Shown: positions 1 to 11,743 of the stretch, piece by piece
How the letters are laid out: each line of letters starts with the position of its first letter
Position numbering within the stretch: position 1 is the stretch's first letter
DNA from: Whitmania pigra
Lineage: Eukaryota > Annelida > Clitellata > Hirudinida > Haemopidae
NCBI GenBank assembly: GCA_021613335.1
Contig: JAJTWR010000009.1
Span: 17,501-81,500, forward strand
Length of the DNA: 64,000 nt
Reading direction: 5' to 3'
Position numbers and translations under genes: made by a program
Notes under the pieces: model-generated
Told to the model about the DNA's origin: nothing
Databases searched by the model: none
Seen by the model: only the letters and a program-made list of their open reading frames with translations

Positions 1-1
1 C

Positions 2-298
2 TCAATCTAAATTGTAAATTCTATTAACAAAAAAACCGTCCAAGTTTCTCTTAAACTCTTCCACATCCCTTGACATCACAACCTCCTGTGGCAAACTGTT
101 CCATTCCTGGACCACTCTGTTGCAAAAATAAAACTTTCTGCAATCTTTGTGGGCCAGTCTTGTCATCAGTTTTCTTTCATGTCCTCTGGTCTTGGAATAT
201 GTGCAGACAGAAAGGGAAGGACAAACTAAATCTCTCGTTCCACTTGTCAACAACTTAAACAACAAAATCAAATCAGCTCTTTTTCTTCTGTAACACAA
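2..298 (-). mobile_element. Non-LTR retrotransposon RT C-terminal fragment
   Basis: The minus-strand reading frame of 98 residues has the tail found after the reverse transcriptase of CR1/L2/jockey-like LINEs: an RRKRADLILLFKLL block, a TRGHERKL block, then FCNRVVQEWNSLPQEVV and a final FKRNLDGFF. It is cut by the left window edge, and a long (ATT)n tract lies immediately on its 5' side, so only the 3' part of a copy is present. Two similar tails recur at 22.4-23.4 kb. It is a transposon relic, not a host gene. Confidence 0.85.
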
Positions 299-300
299 AC

Positions 301-358
<58 letters not shown>

Positions 359-428
359 GTTAATATTATTACTGCTATTATTATTATTATTAATATTATT
401 ACTGCTATTATTATTATTATTATTATTA
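299..428. repeat. (ATT)n microsatellite
   Basis: Nearly pure ATT trinucleotide tract with a few interruptions. It lies between the LINE tail and the pogo-type transposon, whose left terminus begins inside the end of this tract. Confidence 0.95.
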
Positions 429-834
429 CCGTATTTTCACGAAATAAATACGCAGACGAATTTAACACGCGGACGAATATAACACGCAATTTTTCCAATT
501 TATGTAAAAAATCACTTATAAAACACGCAAACGATTATAACACGCACCAATAGACGCCTTTTTTTTTTGCTAAAATAATTTAACATTTAAATTAAAATTA
601 TATATATTAAAATATTAAATTGAAGCAGTTTTTAATATATAAAACAATCAAATATAAAAGTTGTAAAAAAATCTTCCGTTGGCTGAGCGGCCGATGCTTG
701 AAGTGATAAATACAGTGATATATAGATAGAAGTGCTCTTGATTTAAATATAAGTCAAAATCATCTTAGTCATTCAACGGACTATAATCAAATAAATAAAT
801 AGATTGAAATATCGACGTCGTTAAGAAAGTGGCT

Positions 835-1710
835 GATAAACGTAACTCGTACACTGTTGCCTACAAGCTTCAAGTCATTTCTAGAGCAAAAGACAAAGGT
901 AACAGAGCAGCTCGGGAGTTCAACGTTAATGGAGTGTCGGTTCGCGAATTGAGAAAGAAGGAATGATTGCTTGAGCAACTGAACCTGAGAGAACGTGCAT
1001 GCCTTGGCTAAAATGCGAAATGGCCAAAGTTAGAGTCAGATCTAAAGCTATGGGTCTTGGAACAAAGGAAGAGATAGCTTGTGACATTCCCGCTAGTGAA
1101 AGCATCTGGCGCCAGAACTGTGGCAATAACAACAAGTGGTTACGAACGGACATGTTTCACAGTCATACTTGGATGCTCTGCGGCTGGCACCAAGTCAAAA
1201 CCAATATTGATTTTTAAGAGACAATGCGAAAAATTTTCAGCACGAAGCTCTGGATTCAGAAATGTTCTCAAAAAAGGGGATTCTTTTCAAAGAGCTCGCG
1301 GTTGATCATGAATGCAATGACTGCTCATAAAGAGGAGTCAGTTAAGAAGATGCTCAACTTAAGCGGATGTCACATTGCAATCATCCCGGGTGGTCTATCA
1401 TCCAAACTGCAATTACAAATCGTTGAGAAATTGACAGATCTGAGAGGGAGGAATTGATGCAGAATGGCACATACACTCACACACCGTCTGGACGAGACAG
1501 GAAGGCCTTGTATTCCGAGGTATGCACGTGCGTTGCACGAGCATGGGACAAAGTGTCTCCTGATTTGATTCTGAGTGGCTTTAGAAATGCTGGCATTAAG
1601 TCTACAGGAAAGGAGTAAACTGAACACCCGGACTTTGAACTAGCCTGCGATCCGGCAAGAGCCGAAAATGAATATGAAGACTATTCGACTTTTGACGGAT
1701 TTGAAGGCTA
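835..1710 (+). pseudogene. Pogo-family transposase pseudogene
   Basis: This is the coding relic inside the TIR element. The order is a Pipsqueak-like DNA-binding helix-turn-helix, a collapsed CENP-B-type region, a DDE_1 catalytic domain with the PGGLSSKLQ segment that in the family precedes the third acidic residue, and a C-terminal piece (SEVCTCVARAWDKVSPDLIL, then a GFRNAGI block) matching the region after the catalytic core. At least three frame changes and several stops interrupt it. Large internal parts of a typical pogo transposase are missing, so it cannot encode an active enzyme. Confidence 0.8.
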
Positions 1711-2110
1711 AGCTGATGATGGGGAATAATTATTGGACTTATGATTGATTTTTTGAATGTCTGTTAATAAATTGTTTAAAAACTTCAAAGAACTGGTTAA
1801 CGATTCATGAGCTCGCTGCAATTGACCAAAATTGGTCACGAGTCGCTTCGATATTGCGTTCTCTCTTCAATTCTTCCTCGAAACTATTTTTATCTTAAGA
1901 TTTGCATCAACTTCCTACTTTGGAATGCATATTGTTTATGCATAACAATTTATAAGACAAAAGTGAAGCAATACTTCAAAGGACGGTAACGAACTCGTTA
2001 ACCAATTCCATGCTGCAAAGAGTCCGCTTAACAAGTCTCTGTGTCCCATAACTCCCTATATATGGAAATCACATATTTTAAATGTACAAATCTTAAGAGA
2101 CATTTTTGAA

Positions 2111-2512
2111 TATTTGAGATCAATTCTTGGAGTAGATGATGAAGTAAATAAGATGCATCATGCTGCGAGACACAGCTTCAATGGAAAGCTGAGGTTTGCT
2201 GAGCTGAGCATTGTTGATGTCCAAACTGTACATCAATTATAACATGAAATTTCATGAGATTTCAAGGTTAAAGTCTCCCTTTCAAGAACAATAAATGGAT
2301 CATTGATCTGAGCATGAAATGTAGCTCATGTTCAATAACCTTTATAATTGCATTGAAAGAAAAAGGTTTTTTTTAAATAAATTGAGATCAATTCTTGAAG
2401 CAAATACTGAAGTTATGCATTTCTACCATGCTCTGGGACACAGCTTCACTGTGAAGGTATGACTTTGTTGAGGTTCAAACAGTGTATCAACTATAACATA
2501 AAAGTGTGGCCA
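2111..2512. repeat. Diverged direct duplication inside the transposon
   Basis: Two segments of about 140 bases (about 2111-2252 and 2383-2512) share the order TTGAGATCAATTCTTG, GACACAGCTTCA, then a CAAAC-GT-CATCAA-TATAACAT block. They are diverged direct copies in the non-coding right half of the pogo-type element. Confidence 0.6.
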
Positions 2513-3390
2513 AAGGCTGCATATAATTTATACCATCCAATGGGTTTCATGATTTTCTCTTATAGCAATGTAGAAAATCAAGTGACTTATCACCAGAAAA
2601 AGCCAGATAAGTGGTGGTAATTCATTACAATTACCAATTTGAATCTTCATAATGAGTTCCAAGAGAATGGGCTAAGACTTCCATTTTGTTTTCCAATAAA
2701 GACTGCAAAAGAATGATAACTGACACTATTACCAAGACTGTATCTATTTTGTTCCATGCTTTTGAGAAGTGTTCAAAGAGTTTTTATAGCAAGACCATTA
2801 AGAGATTGAAGACATTTGCTACAATAAGTCCATGCATGTGATGTTTGACTATTAAAATATTAAACAGCACCAACCAAAGCTGTCTGAACCACCAGTGCTG
2901 AAAAAAACATTGTCACACAAACTGAAAAACATTAGCTCCAATTATAATTATGAGTAACAAAGAGTTCAAAAATTATGATGAAAATTCATAAAATAGTACA
3001 ACACCCTACAAGTTTCCTATAGTTACCATCAATTAATTTATGTTAAAGTCAAGTTGACGTCATAAATTCGAGAGCTGGACAATGCAATGATTAGCGTGAA
3101 CGTTTTGTCACATGCTTCTGTAAGCATATATCGAAAGTTCTTTATGCAATGCACTAACGCCCAATCAATTATAAACTATTTAAAATTAAAAATATAGTCT
3201 AAAGCTTTTACAAAAACAACCAACAGTCTGTGCTATCATTTAAATGTTTTTATTTTTTGTTGGTCGGAAATCAAATTCATGTAAATTTAATCTAGCATAA
3301 CACGCATACGATTATAGCACGCATAGGGGGGTGCGTGGTAAGTAAAATCGAGCATAACACGCGTGTAATATGGGTGAAAATACGGTATTA

Positions 3391-4557
3391 TTATTATTAT
3401 TATTATTATTATATTGTTAGTGCAGCACGTCATTACCTCTCACTAAATCATTAAAATCCATTTGAATGATAAATCACAGCCCCTTATACGAAAATGATGA
3501 TATTTCAAATCGTTGATTCTGATAGATTTCATCGGGTCAAATTACACTCGTCATCTTGACGATAAATTATTTTTTAAAAGACATTTTCTGTTTTTCACAA
3601 GGATATTATTTGAATCACTAAATGTTTCATTGGATAAAATAAAATTTAGTTTTAGAAAGTTCATGGAAGGAAGAAATGCAACAAAGATTGTTATCATCAT
3701 CGGCTAGGTAGAATGGATGGTCTCAAATCTTTATTTCCTGTTTTATTACATTTCCAAGACTTTTATAAGATATAAATAATAAATATAACAGTATCAGCTT
3801 GAGATACCATCGATGTAATATATATAATCATACATAACTATCATTTCATAAATTACAATTTATGAATAAGTTTGTGTCTGATAACTTATTATATTACAAG
3901 ATATTCAATTCAAATTCAACAAGAATGCATAATAATCGTGTACTTGTTAATTTAAGGCTCGCAAAGAATTCTTCGTAATTATAATCATAATCACAATTAA
4001 TATTTTACTTAAAATTACCCACTTTTAGTGCTTTTTTAAAATTAATTTCTGAACTAAATAATGGTAAATAATTTATAACTTTTAAGTGGAAATAACATAG
4101 TGGAAATTCTACACAATCAGTAATTTCACAAATTATTTTTAATTATCATCATCATCATCAATTTGTTTTTTAGTGCATTTAATAAAATCCATATAATAAT
4201 ATTAATAATAATAATTTTATTTAACAAACAATTACGTGCTTGAGGATGTAAATGAACTTTTTTTAATGGCACAACATGCATTTTTTGCGATACCTTGCAT
4301 TCACTAAATGATGTTTATTTTGTTTCAATTAATAGCTTTAATTAATTTGTTTGTTAAGTTTTTTTTATTTCTTAATTATTTGCTGAGTCTAAATTTTTCA
4401 GAACTTCAAATAAAATCGTAAAAACTCCTTTGAAATTGAAGTCAATCCTCTGATAATGAAAGAGGACGCCACGGAATTGTGCTGAAATTAAAGATTAAAC
4501 AAATCAAATAAGTTAATTGAGTTAACGTATTTTCAGATTAAATTCATCTTACATGGA
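3391..4557. other. AT-rich spacer without recognisable genes
   Basis: Short ATT and ATC tracts (for example near 3391-3410 and 4145-4160) in AT-rich sequence. No reading frame here resembles a known protein or shows paired splice sites. Confidence 0.6.
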
Positions 4558-4738
<181 letters not shown>

Positions 4739-6098
4739 GGGGAAGTGGGGGGAATAAAGCAGGAGATGATGAAAGAAAAAATCAAGAAAGAATACTATAA
4801 AAGAGTCAAACAGATTCTGAAGACTCAGTTAAATGCAAAAAAACAAGATAACAGCAATCAACAACCTTGCCATCCCCGTTATGAGCTATAGTTATGGCAT
4901 ACTTGAATGGCTCAGATCCGATCTACAAAAGATAGACAGGAGGACAAGGAAGTTACTTACCTTGGCAGGTGCACATCATCCTAATGCTGATGTAGACAGA
5001 CTGTACTTTGGACGATCAGAGGGAGGAAGAGGCCTTATTAGTATTGAAAATTCATTTGAAAAAACAATGCTAAATCTGAAAACATACATTCAGGCAAACA
5101 CACAAGATAGATTAGTGGGTTTGATCGATTTAGCTGACAAAGCAAAGAAGAAGTATTCGATCATAAGGAAACTGAAAAAAATAAATCAAATTTATTCAAT
5201 AGACACTAATCAGATTATAAGTAAAGATGAATTAGTCAATTAATTGAAAAATTTCATATAAATAACTATAAAAATAAGGCCCTCCATGGTCAGTTCATTA
5301 ACGAAATAAACAAGAAAGGAATAGACATGAAGGAAACTTGGGCATGGTTAAAAAGCTCAGAACTAAAAATTGAGACAGAAAGTCTAATAATAGCAGCACA
5401 GGAGCAGGCCCTCAACACAAGATACTTTCAAAAAAGATATTAAAAACAGCAAGTGACAGGAACATGCAGAATGTGCCATAGTCACGTTGAAAGTATTAGT
5501 CACATAGTATCTGGATGCTCCATGCTGGCACCAACAGAGTATACGAAGAGACATAACAAGCTGGCAGGATACATTCACTGGATGATCTGTAAAAACTTCC
5601 AAATAGAAACACATCCCAGATATTACGAACATCAACCACAAACTACTATAAGCACGACAAATTTGGATATACTTTGGGATAAATCAATTATTACAGATAG
5701 GAATTCCAGCTAATAGACCAGATATAATAGTCGTAAATAAACAGGAGCGAATATGCCAAATTTTAGAAATATCAATTCCAGATGACCAAAATGTAATTCA
5801 GAAAGAAGCGGAAAAGTACAACAAATACAAGGACCTCCAGATTGAAATACAAAGAATGTGGAATGTAAGGGCCAAAATCATACCAATAGTGATAGGTGCC
5901 CTTGGAACAGTCAGTATGAACTACCTTAATAACCTCCAAATGGTTCCAGGAAAACCCTCGGCACACATGTGCCAGAAAATAGCACTCCTTGGAACTGCAA
6001 GCATTCTCAGAAAAATATTGAGTGAATTTCGTGGACCCTGGAAGGGTTCCCGAATTCGAACTTTCACCGCGACGGGGGCGGGAGAGGGGGGGGCGGGG
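4739..6098 (+). mobile_element. 5'-truncated LINE with restriction-like endonuclease
   Basis: A broken plus-strand reading shows the end of the reverse transcriptase and everything downstream: MMKEKIKKEYYKRVKQIL, a frameshift at an A-run near 4840, then LAIPVMSYSYGILEW and NADVDRLYFGRSEGGRGLI. A CCHC-type knuckle follows (CRMCHSHVESISHIVSGC, about 5464-5517), then an RPDIIVV motif near 5716 followed by a downstream acidic residue. That arrangement matches the PD-(D/E)XK-like endonuclease of R2/R4/NeSL-type LINEs, and the reading ends with IIPIVIGALGTVS. It has stops at 5240 and 5442 and a frameshift near 5700. Its upstream half is missing, and the element sits between AAT and GAA/TAA arrays, as expected for R4/Dong-type site preference. 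Confidence 0.8.
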
Positions 6099-6380
6099 AA
6101 CAGAAGAAGAAGAAGAAGAAGAAGAAGAAGAAGACGACGAAGAAGAAGAATAAGAAGAAGAGAAGAATAAGAAGAAAAGAAGAATAAGAAGAATAAGAAG
6201 AAGAAGAAGAATAAGAAGAATGAAGAAGAAGAATAGAGAAGAAGAATAAGAAGAAGAATAAGAAGAAGAATAAGAAGAATAAGAAGAAGAAGAAGAAGAA
6301 GAAGAAGGACTAAGAAGTAAGAAGAAGAAGAATACATAGAAGAACATAACATAATAATAAGTAATAAGAATCATTAATAA
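6099..6380. repeat. (GAA)n-rich microsatellite
   Basis: Polypurine GAA/TAAGAA array beginning directly after the GC-rich 3' end of the LINE. The long serine- or leucine-rich frames across it are repeat artefacts. Confidence 0.9.
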
Positions 6381-6549
6381 GAAGAAGAAGAATAATAATA
6401 AGAAGAATGAATAATAAGAATAATAATAACAAGAATAATAATATCAAGAATAATAATAATTAATAATAAATAATATAATAATAATTAATAATAATAATAA
6501 ATAATAATAATAATAAGAATAATAATACTAATAATAATTAATAAGAATA

Positions 6550-6587
<38 letters not shown>

Positions 6588-6602
6588 TTAATAATAATAT
6601 AC

Positions 6603-6640
<38 letters not shown>

Positions 6641-6675
6641 GTATAATAATAAATAATAATAATAATAATAATAAT

Positions 6676-6719
<44 letters not shown>

Positions 6720-6755
6720 TAATAATAATAATAACAATAATAATAATAATAAATA
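6381..6755. repeat. (TAA)n microsatellite
   Basis: Interrupted TAA array continuing from the GAA array. Confidence 0.95.
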
Positions 6756-8837
6756 GCGAAATGTTCCAACATCAGTTGTTGCTTTTTAACGCCATCACAA
6801 GAAGAATTCATCAAGGATGCATTTCTTGAGGAGGATTAGAAATGCTTGGTTCCTCGGAAATGCAGGATTTCACGGATGGCTTCACAGAACATTATTTCCA
6901 TGAAAAATGCTGCAATGTTTACAGACACCCCTCGTTCGTCAATCTGTAAATTTCCATATCGGAATTGCATGCGCTGGATGCATTGATTGGATCCACAATG
7001 CATGAATTGCTGAATGGGATGAATGGCCTCTCGGAGTGATTCAAGGCTCGTTTGTCAACTCCTTATAATTAGAGATTGATGGTCTTAATTTAGTGCTGAC
7101 ACTTACATCGTTTAAATTTTTAATCACTAAATAATATTGTAACACTATGTGTTATTTTATTTAATAACAATATTAGTAACATTGTAATATTATTATTTTT
7201 ATTATAATATTATTATTTTCTTTACAGTATTATTATTTTCACTATAATGTTTTATATTATAATTTTTATATTATAATATTTATAATTATTTTGCGATAAT
7301 ATACACCTCGTTATCACAAATAAAAACAAGTTTGAGATAATATAACGATATATATTCGATTTTTTATTTTTTTCCCAATTTGTAAGAACTCATAGAAAAT
7401 TCCATGTATTTAATAATTTTAAAACTTCTTGTTTTAAAAATAAATTAGTTATAAATAAATCATTTGAAATAATCAATAACTGTTTGATTAATTATTGTTC
7501 ACACATTTTTTCAGAGGCCGCTTAATCCGAGGTCTGTGTGGGGAGGTTAATTGTCGAATTTAATTTAATTTAAAAATTTAATTGCCGATTTGCATTTAAA
7601 AATGAAAAGGCTCTTATTATTTAACATGAATTAATTAATTTTTCAACAATATTAATTGATTGATTTTTTACATTTAATTCACAAATTATCCTAAGACTTT
7701 GCGCAATTCAATCGGTGTTTTGTTCGTGATTTCTGAGGAGTATTCAACTTTTCACGACACTTTCATTGCTTTTCATTGCCTGGCAGCGGTTTTTTATCGA
7801 TTTCAATCTTCACAAAAGCTGCGAACGACTGACGATGTCTAAAGGTCAGGGGTTCAAATCCCAGGTTGACCGTTCGAACGAAATGAATTTTGGATTTTGC
7901 ATTGTTTTTTAAATTTTTCATTTGATAAAAATACTGCTTCGGATATTGATAAAATTATTTCTTAAATGTAATTGAACATGCTACCGTATAATATTTGTAA
8001 ATATTTAATTCGAGAACGTGTTATTGAAAAAAATGTTTTAACATCTTAATTACTCTCGATTGGATTACTATTTTATTTTTAATATTTCTAAAATAATTTC
8101 CACTTAAAATAGATATTGAAATACAACACAATTTGTTTGAAAAGAATGGGACAAGTTCATAATTCTCAACGCTGTCACTATCTCGACAATGCAGACGCAC
8201 TCAAAATGCTGTTTGCATTCCTTTTCCGTAACTCATTTATTACTCCTTCCATTCCATTACTCCGTCCATTCATTCATTAATTCATTCATTCATTCATTCT
8301 TTTACGTAATCAGCCTCAGAAGATTGTTTTGAACATTGGAACATCAGACTTAATGCTGGATTTCAAACGTGAAATTTGTTCAATTCCCTTTTAAACGCTT
8401 GTCATCCCCAAAACTCAGAGTCTTAATCGAGCTGACAAGAACCTGCTTCCTCCTTAATCGAATTATTCGAAGAATAAATAAATTTATAAAATAAATAAAG
8501 TCCAAGAATAAATAAATTTAAAAATAAATAATTTAAATTTTCAGATAAACTTTTCTTGACATTTAAACTTTCCAAAAAAAGAAGCCTAATTTTCCGTGCC
8601 CATCCCAAGGCATTAAGTCAGGAAACAATTTGTCGCGAAAAATTTAAAAAAAAAACATATGAAAAATAATTAAATGTGAAATTTAAAAGAAATAATTAAA
8701 TGTGAAATGTAAAAAAAATAATAAAATGTGAAATTTAAAAGAAAACATGTGAAAAATAATTAAATAAGAAAGCTCTTTCAGTAAGACGCCTGCTTCAACA
8801 TGAGAAATCATTACTGAGCTCTCTTAAGGCCTTGTTA
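6756..8837. other. AT-rich intergenic stretch
   Basis: No protein-coding similarity is recognised. It contains a possible tRNA-type B box (7851-7861), a CATT microsatellite near 8260-8300, and AAATGTGAAA-type simple repeats at 8640-8765. Confidence 0.5.
7781..7870 (+). repeat. Possible tRNA-derived relic
   Basis: GGTTCAAATCC at 7851-7861 matches a Pol III B box, and TGGCAGCGG at 7781 is a weak A-box candidate 70 bases upstream. No acceptor stem closes the structure, so this is at most a decayed SINE head or chance. Confidence 0.25.
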
Positions 8838-9291
8838 CTAAAAGCCAGTGATGGGTAGTATTTCAAATCAAGTGATTTAAAATCACGAAATAAAATCACC
8901 TTTGTGATTTTTTGATTTAATTCAAAATCATCGTGTGTTGTGCGATTTTGATTTTTATTTTAAATCATATTTTTGATGATTGATGATTTTTTTTATTATG
9001 TAAAAATCACGAAATCATATAAAATTTAAATTTTAAAATTTAGTTTTTTAGAATATATAATATCTTTCTTTATGACATTATCAGTTGATAATCGATGCAA
9101 CTTCCTTTTATTTACTTGTATTGTTGTTGTTAATGCTATTCCGACCTCATGGTGAACGAAAGTTGTAAAATTGCTAATAATGATAAAACAAAAAGTCACT
9201 GTTAACAAGGCAAACAGTATCCGCACCAATACGATGAATTATTTGTCTGATGCGGAATGTCATCTCTCCAGTCTTGAATCAAGCCTAGTCA

Positions 9292-9490
9292 AAAAAATCT
9301 TTTTGTAACTTCATTTATTTATATAGCGCCATATGCATAGCGTCAGAGGCGCTTCTTGTAACCATTTATATAGCGCTCCTTCCCAAGGGCGCTGGCGGCA
9401 GTGCAGGCTGGGTTTCGAACACGACACATTACGACTGTTGCCATTACCACCTTATGCAGGCACGTAACCTATTCGGTTAACCTGCACGTC
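9292..9490 (-). mobile_element. tRNA-type SINE nested in the hAT element
   Basis: CCTAGTCA is present at 9284-9291 and again at 9491-9498, bracketing an insertion of about 199 bases. On the minus strand it starts with a tRNA-like head in which GTGCAGG and CCTGCAC can pair as an acceptor stem around an 87-base cloverleaf-sized unit with a GTTCGAAACC B-box-like segment. It ends in a GCGCC/TATGCA/GGCGCTATATAAAT tail and an A/T run. The tail resembles the 3' end of LINE copies at 23.8 and 25.9 kb. Confidence 0.75.
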
Positions 9491-9655
9491 CCTAGTCACT
9501 TAGTGCGCTATAATACAACGCTGCCATCATCAGCTCCCGTGGAGAGGTTATTTAGTTCGGCAGGACTGATTGAAACATCAAGAAGGAACAGACTACATGA
9601 ATCGATGTTTCAAAAACTTTTGTTTTTAAAAGTTAATAAAAGCTTTGAAAATTGA
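9491..9655 (+). pseudogene. hAT transposase C-terminal dimerisation domain remnant
   Basis: The frame reads PSSAPVERLFSSAGLI followed by SRRNRLHESMFQKLLFLKVN and ends at a stop at 9653-9655. SSAPVERLFS-G-I-RRNRL--FEKLLFLK is the hallmark of the hATC dimerisation region of ZBED-like transposases. The frame upstream is broken by the nested SINE and by an in-frame stop, so this is a remnant and not a domesticated gene. Confidence 0.9.
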
Positions 9656-9844
9656 CAGTGTTGAAAAAGTTCGTGCACAAAGTGATTTGATTTTGATGAT
9701 GGTTTTGAAATACTTCTACAAGTGAACCTGATGTTAAGGTGAAATCACATGCGTGAACCTGATGTTAAGGTGAAATCACATGCGTGAACCTGATTTCGAT
9801 TTCAAATCACTCTGAACGTGATTTTACCCATCACTGCTAAAAGC

Positions 9845-11743
9845 TTTATAGTACATATATATATATATATTTATGTAGCGCACACTCCGATGGCGTCAAA
9901 AATTTGTTTCGCGACGATCTCTCACAATTTGGAAGGGCATACTTACACTCCATTTAAAAAACAATATTATCATATTAATAAATATTGTATTTAAATAATA
10001 ATAAATACTTAATTTTATTACGCTGTTATTAATAATAATTCAATTTAAATATAAATGTTACCTTCCCAAGAAAATAATATAAGTTGAGAGGTTGTCTATT
10101 GTGATGCTTGTAATAATTGCACAAAATTATGATACTTCTGATGTTTCAAGCAATAAAAATTGTATTCCTTCAAATTCTCCGATTTTATGAAAAAAATTGT
10201 ATTTTTAAAAACAACTTCAATCCGACGAGACAAAAATGAATTTTAATTTTTTGTAAAATAAAAATAAAATTGACGACCTAAAAGTCTAAACTGATAACTT
10301 GATTAATTACTGGAAAATATGAAATATGAATAATATGACAATGAATTAATGATTAAACCATTCGCAATAACTTATTTCTTTAGAATTGAGTGACAAAAGA
10401 AAATACGAAAAACAATCGTTTTTGAATTGAAAAAGTTAAAGCAAGAGTTTTGAGGTGATTCCCCCGATAATGATTAATAACTTCATTTCTTTGACAAGTT
10501 TTTCAATTATGTTTTACATTATTATTTGAGTTATTGTTATTTTGATTTATGTTTCGTTACGATGATCATGATGTATATGTATAATTTGTTTTGTTTTGAT
10601 GATGATTTGCATAATTTGTGTAATATATAATGTATAATGTATAAACTAAGATTAACAGCCGTTGAGCATGAATGATTTTCATTCCCTCATCCAATATTTC
10701 CAATTTGTGTCGACATAAAAGCTGTAAAAATGCATAGATTTTAATCAAAAGATTGTCCTTGTCTTCATTGACAGCGTGAAAAAATTGCTTAAAATCTTGT
10801 TTACTTTGAAGTCATTGATAAATTTTTTTTGAAAAAACCGCACAACTGCTGAATAAAAAGTGTTTGAATAAAAGTTAAATTTAACTGGAATATTCAAATA
10901 AAAATTAAGTAAACGTAAAACATTCGCATCACAAAACAGCTTCATTTCGTTGCAATGATGAATTGCAAGGCATAACGTTCGTGAAGAAAATCTTTCAAGT
11001 TTCTTAGGTTTTCATTCAACTGAGATTTCAAATCTTCAATGATTTTTTTCATTATGAATTTACAATGTTCTAAAAAAATAAAAATAATGGTACTTTAAAT
11101 AATATTAATTAGGGAATAAATGCTTGCTCAAAGGAAATCCAGGATAAAATGTGTCATCTTATTAATTAAACTAATTATAATAATAACCTACATTACTTGA
11201 AATAAATTAATTAATCACATCCATTGATTAATTATGAGAAAAATGTCAATTGAATGTCCTCAGCACGGAATTATTGTGGTTTATTATTATGTTATTATTC
11301 TGTTATTATGTTATTATTATGTTATTATGTTAGTGGATGAGTAGGTTTTGAATGGTTGTTCTTTTCAATGAAGATCGATGAGCTGATGGCAATTTTATGG
11401 AACATCCTCACGTTGAGGCGTGACACGTTCCTTTGAACACGTTTGGAAATTATTTTTTAAAACAAAAATAAAAGAAATAACCATAAAATATTTTCTTATA
11501 ATTAACTAATTTAATGCTCAATTAATTTATTTCATTAAATAATCATGTTTAATTTATTTCATTTCATTGTTTTCAACGACATGAAAATTTCTCTGAAAAC
11601 ACGCAACTCGGCAATTCATCAGGCTGGAAAAACGCAAATTGCTCGTGAAGGAATCCGTCACAATAATTTATAATTGCTTCCAATATGTCATCCGATTTCG
11701 AATTAATTGCAAACAATTTTCTTTTGCCAATCAATGACCCCAG
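9845..11743. other. AT-rich stretch, upstream of the Ig-domain exons
   Basis: A (TA)n tract at 9858-9871 followed by GTAGCGCACACTCCGATGGCGTC looks like another truncated copy of the SINE/LINE tail. A GTTATTATT-type repeat lies at 11280-11335. Upstream exons of the Ig gene should lie here or farther left, but none was recognised. Confidence 0.5.

Larger units (their letters stand above)
427..3387 (+). mobile_element. Decayed pogo/Tigger-like DNA transposon with TIRs
   Basis: The terminal inverted repeats are TACCGTATTTTCAC at 427-440 and its complement at 3374-3387, and both ends are flanked by TA within ATT tracts. Inside, plus-strand reading pieces recover pogo-family transposase: an N-terminal psq-type helix-turn-helix (RNSYTVAYKLQVISRAKDKG, about 845-905), a DDE-domain piece (SGYERTCFTVILGCSAAGTK, about 1137-1196), and the block ending CHIAIIPGGLSSKLQ (about 1366-1410), followed by an acidic tail near 1655-1700. 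Frameshifts and stops separate the pieces, so the transposase is dead. Subterminal AACACGC motifs occur repeatedly near both ends. Confidence 0.85.
8846..9836 (+). mobile_element. hAT-family DNA transposon with 8-bp TSD
   Basis: The ends are CAGTGATGGGTA at 8846 and its inverse TACCCATCACTG finishing at 9836. They are flanked by identical 8-bp target duplications CTAAAAGC at 8838-8845 and 9837-9844, the diagnostic hAT signature. Both subterminal regions are rich in GTGATTT/AAATCAC motifs, probable transposase-binding repeats. Only the C-terminal part of a transposase remains (9515-9655), so the copy is deleted and non-autonomous. A SINE is nested at 9292-9490. Confidence 0.92.
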
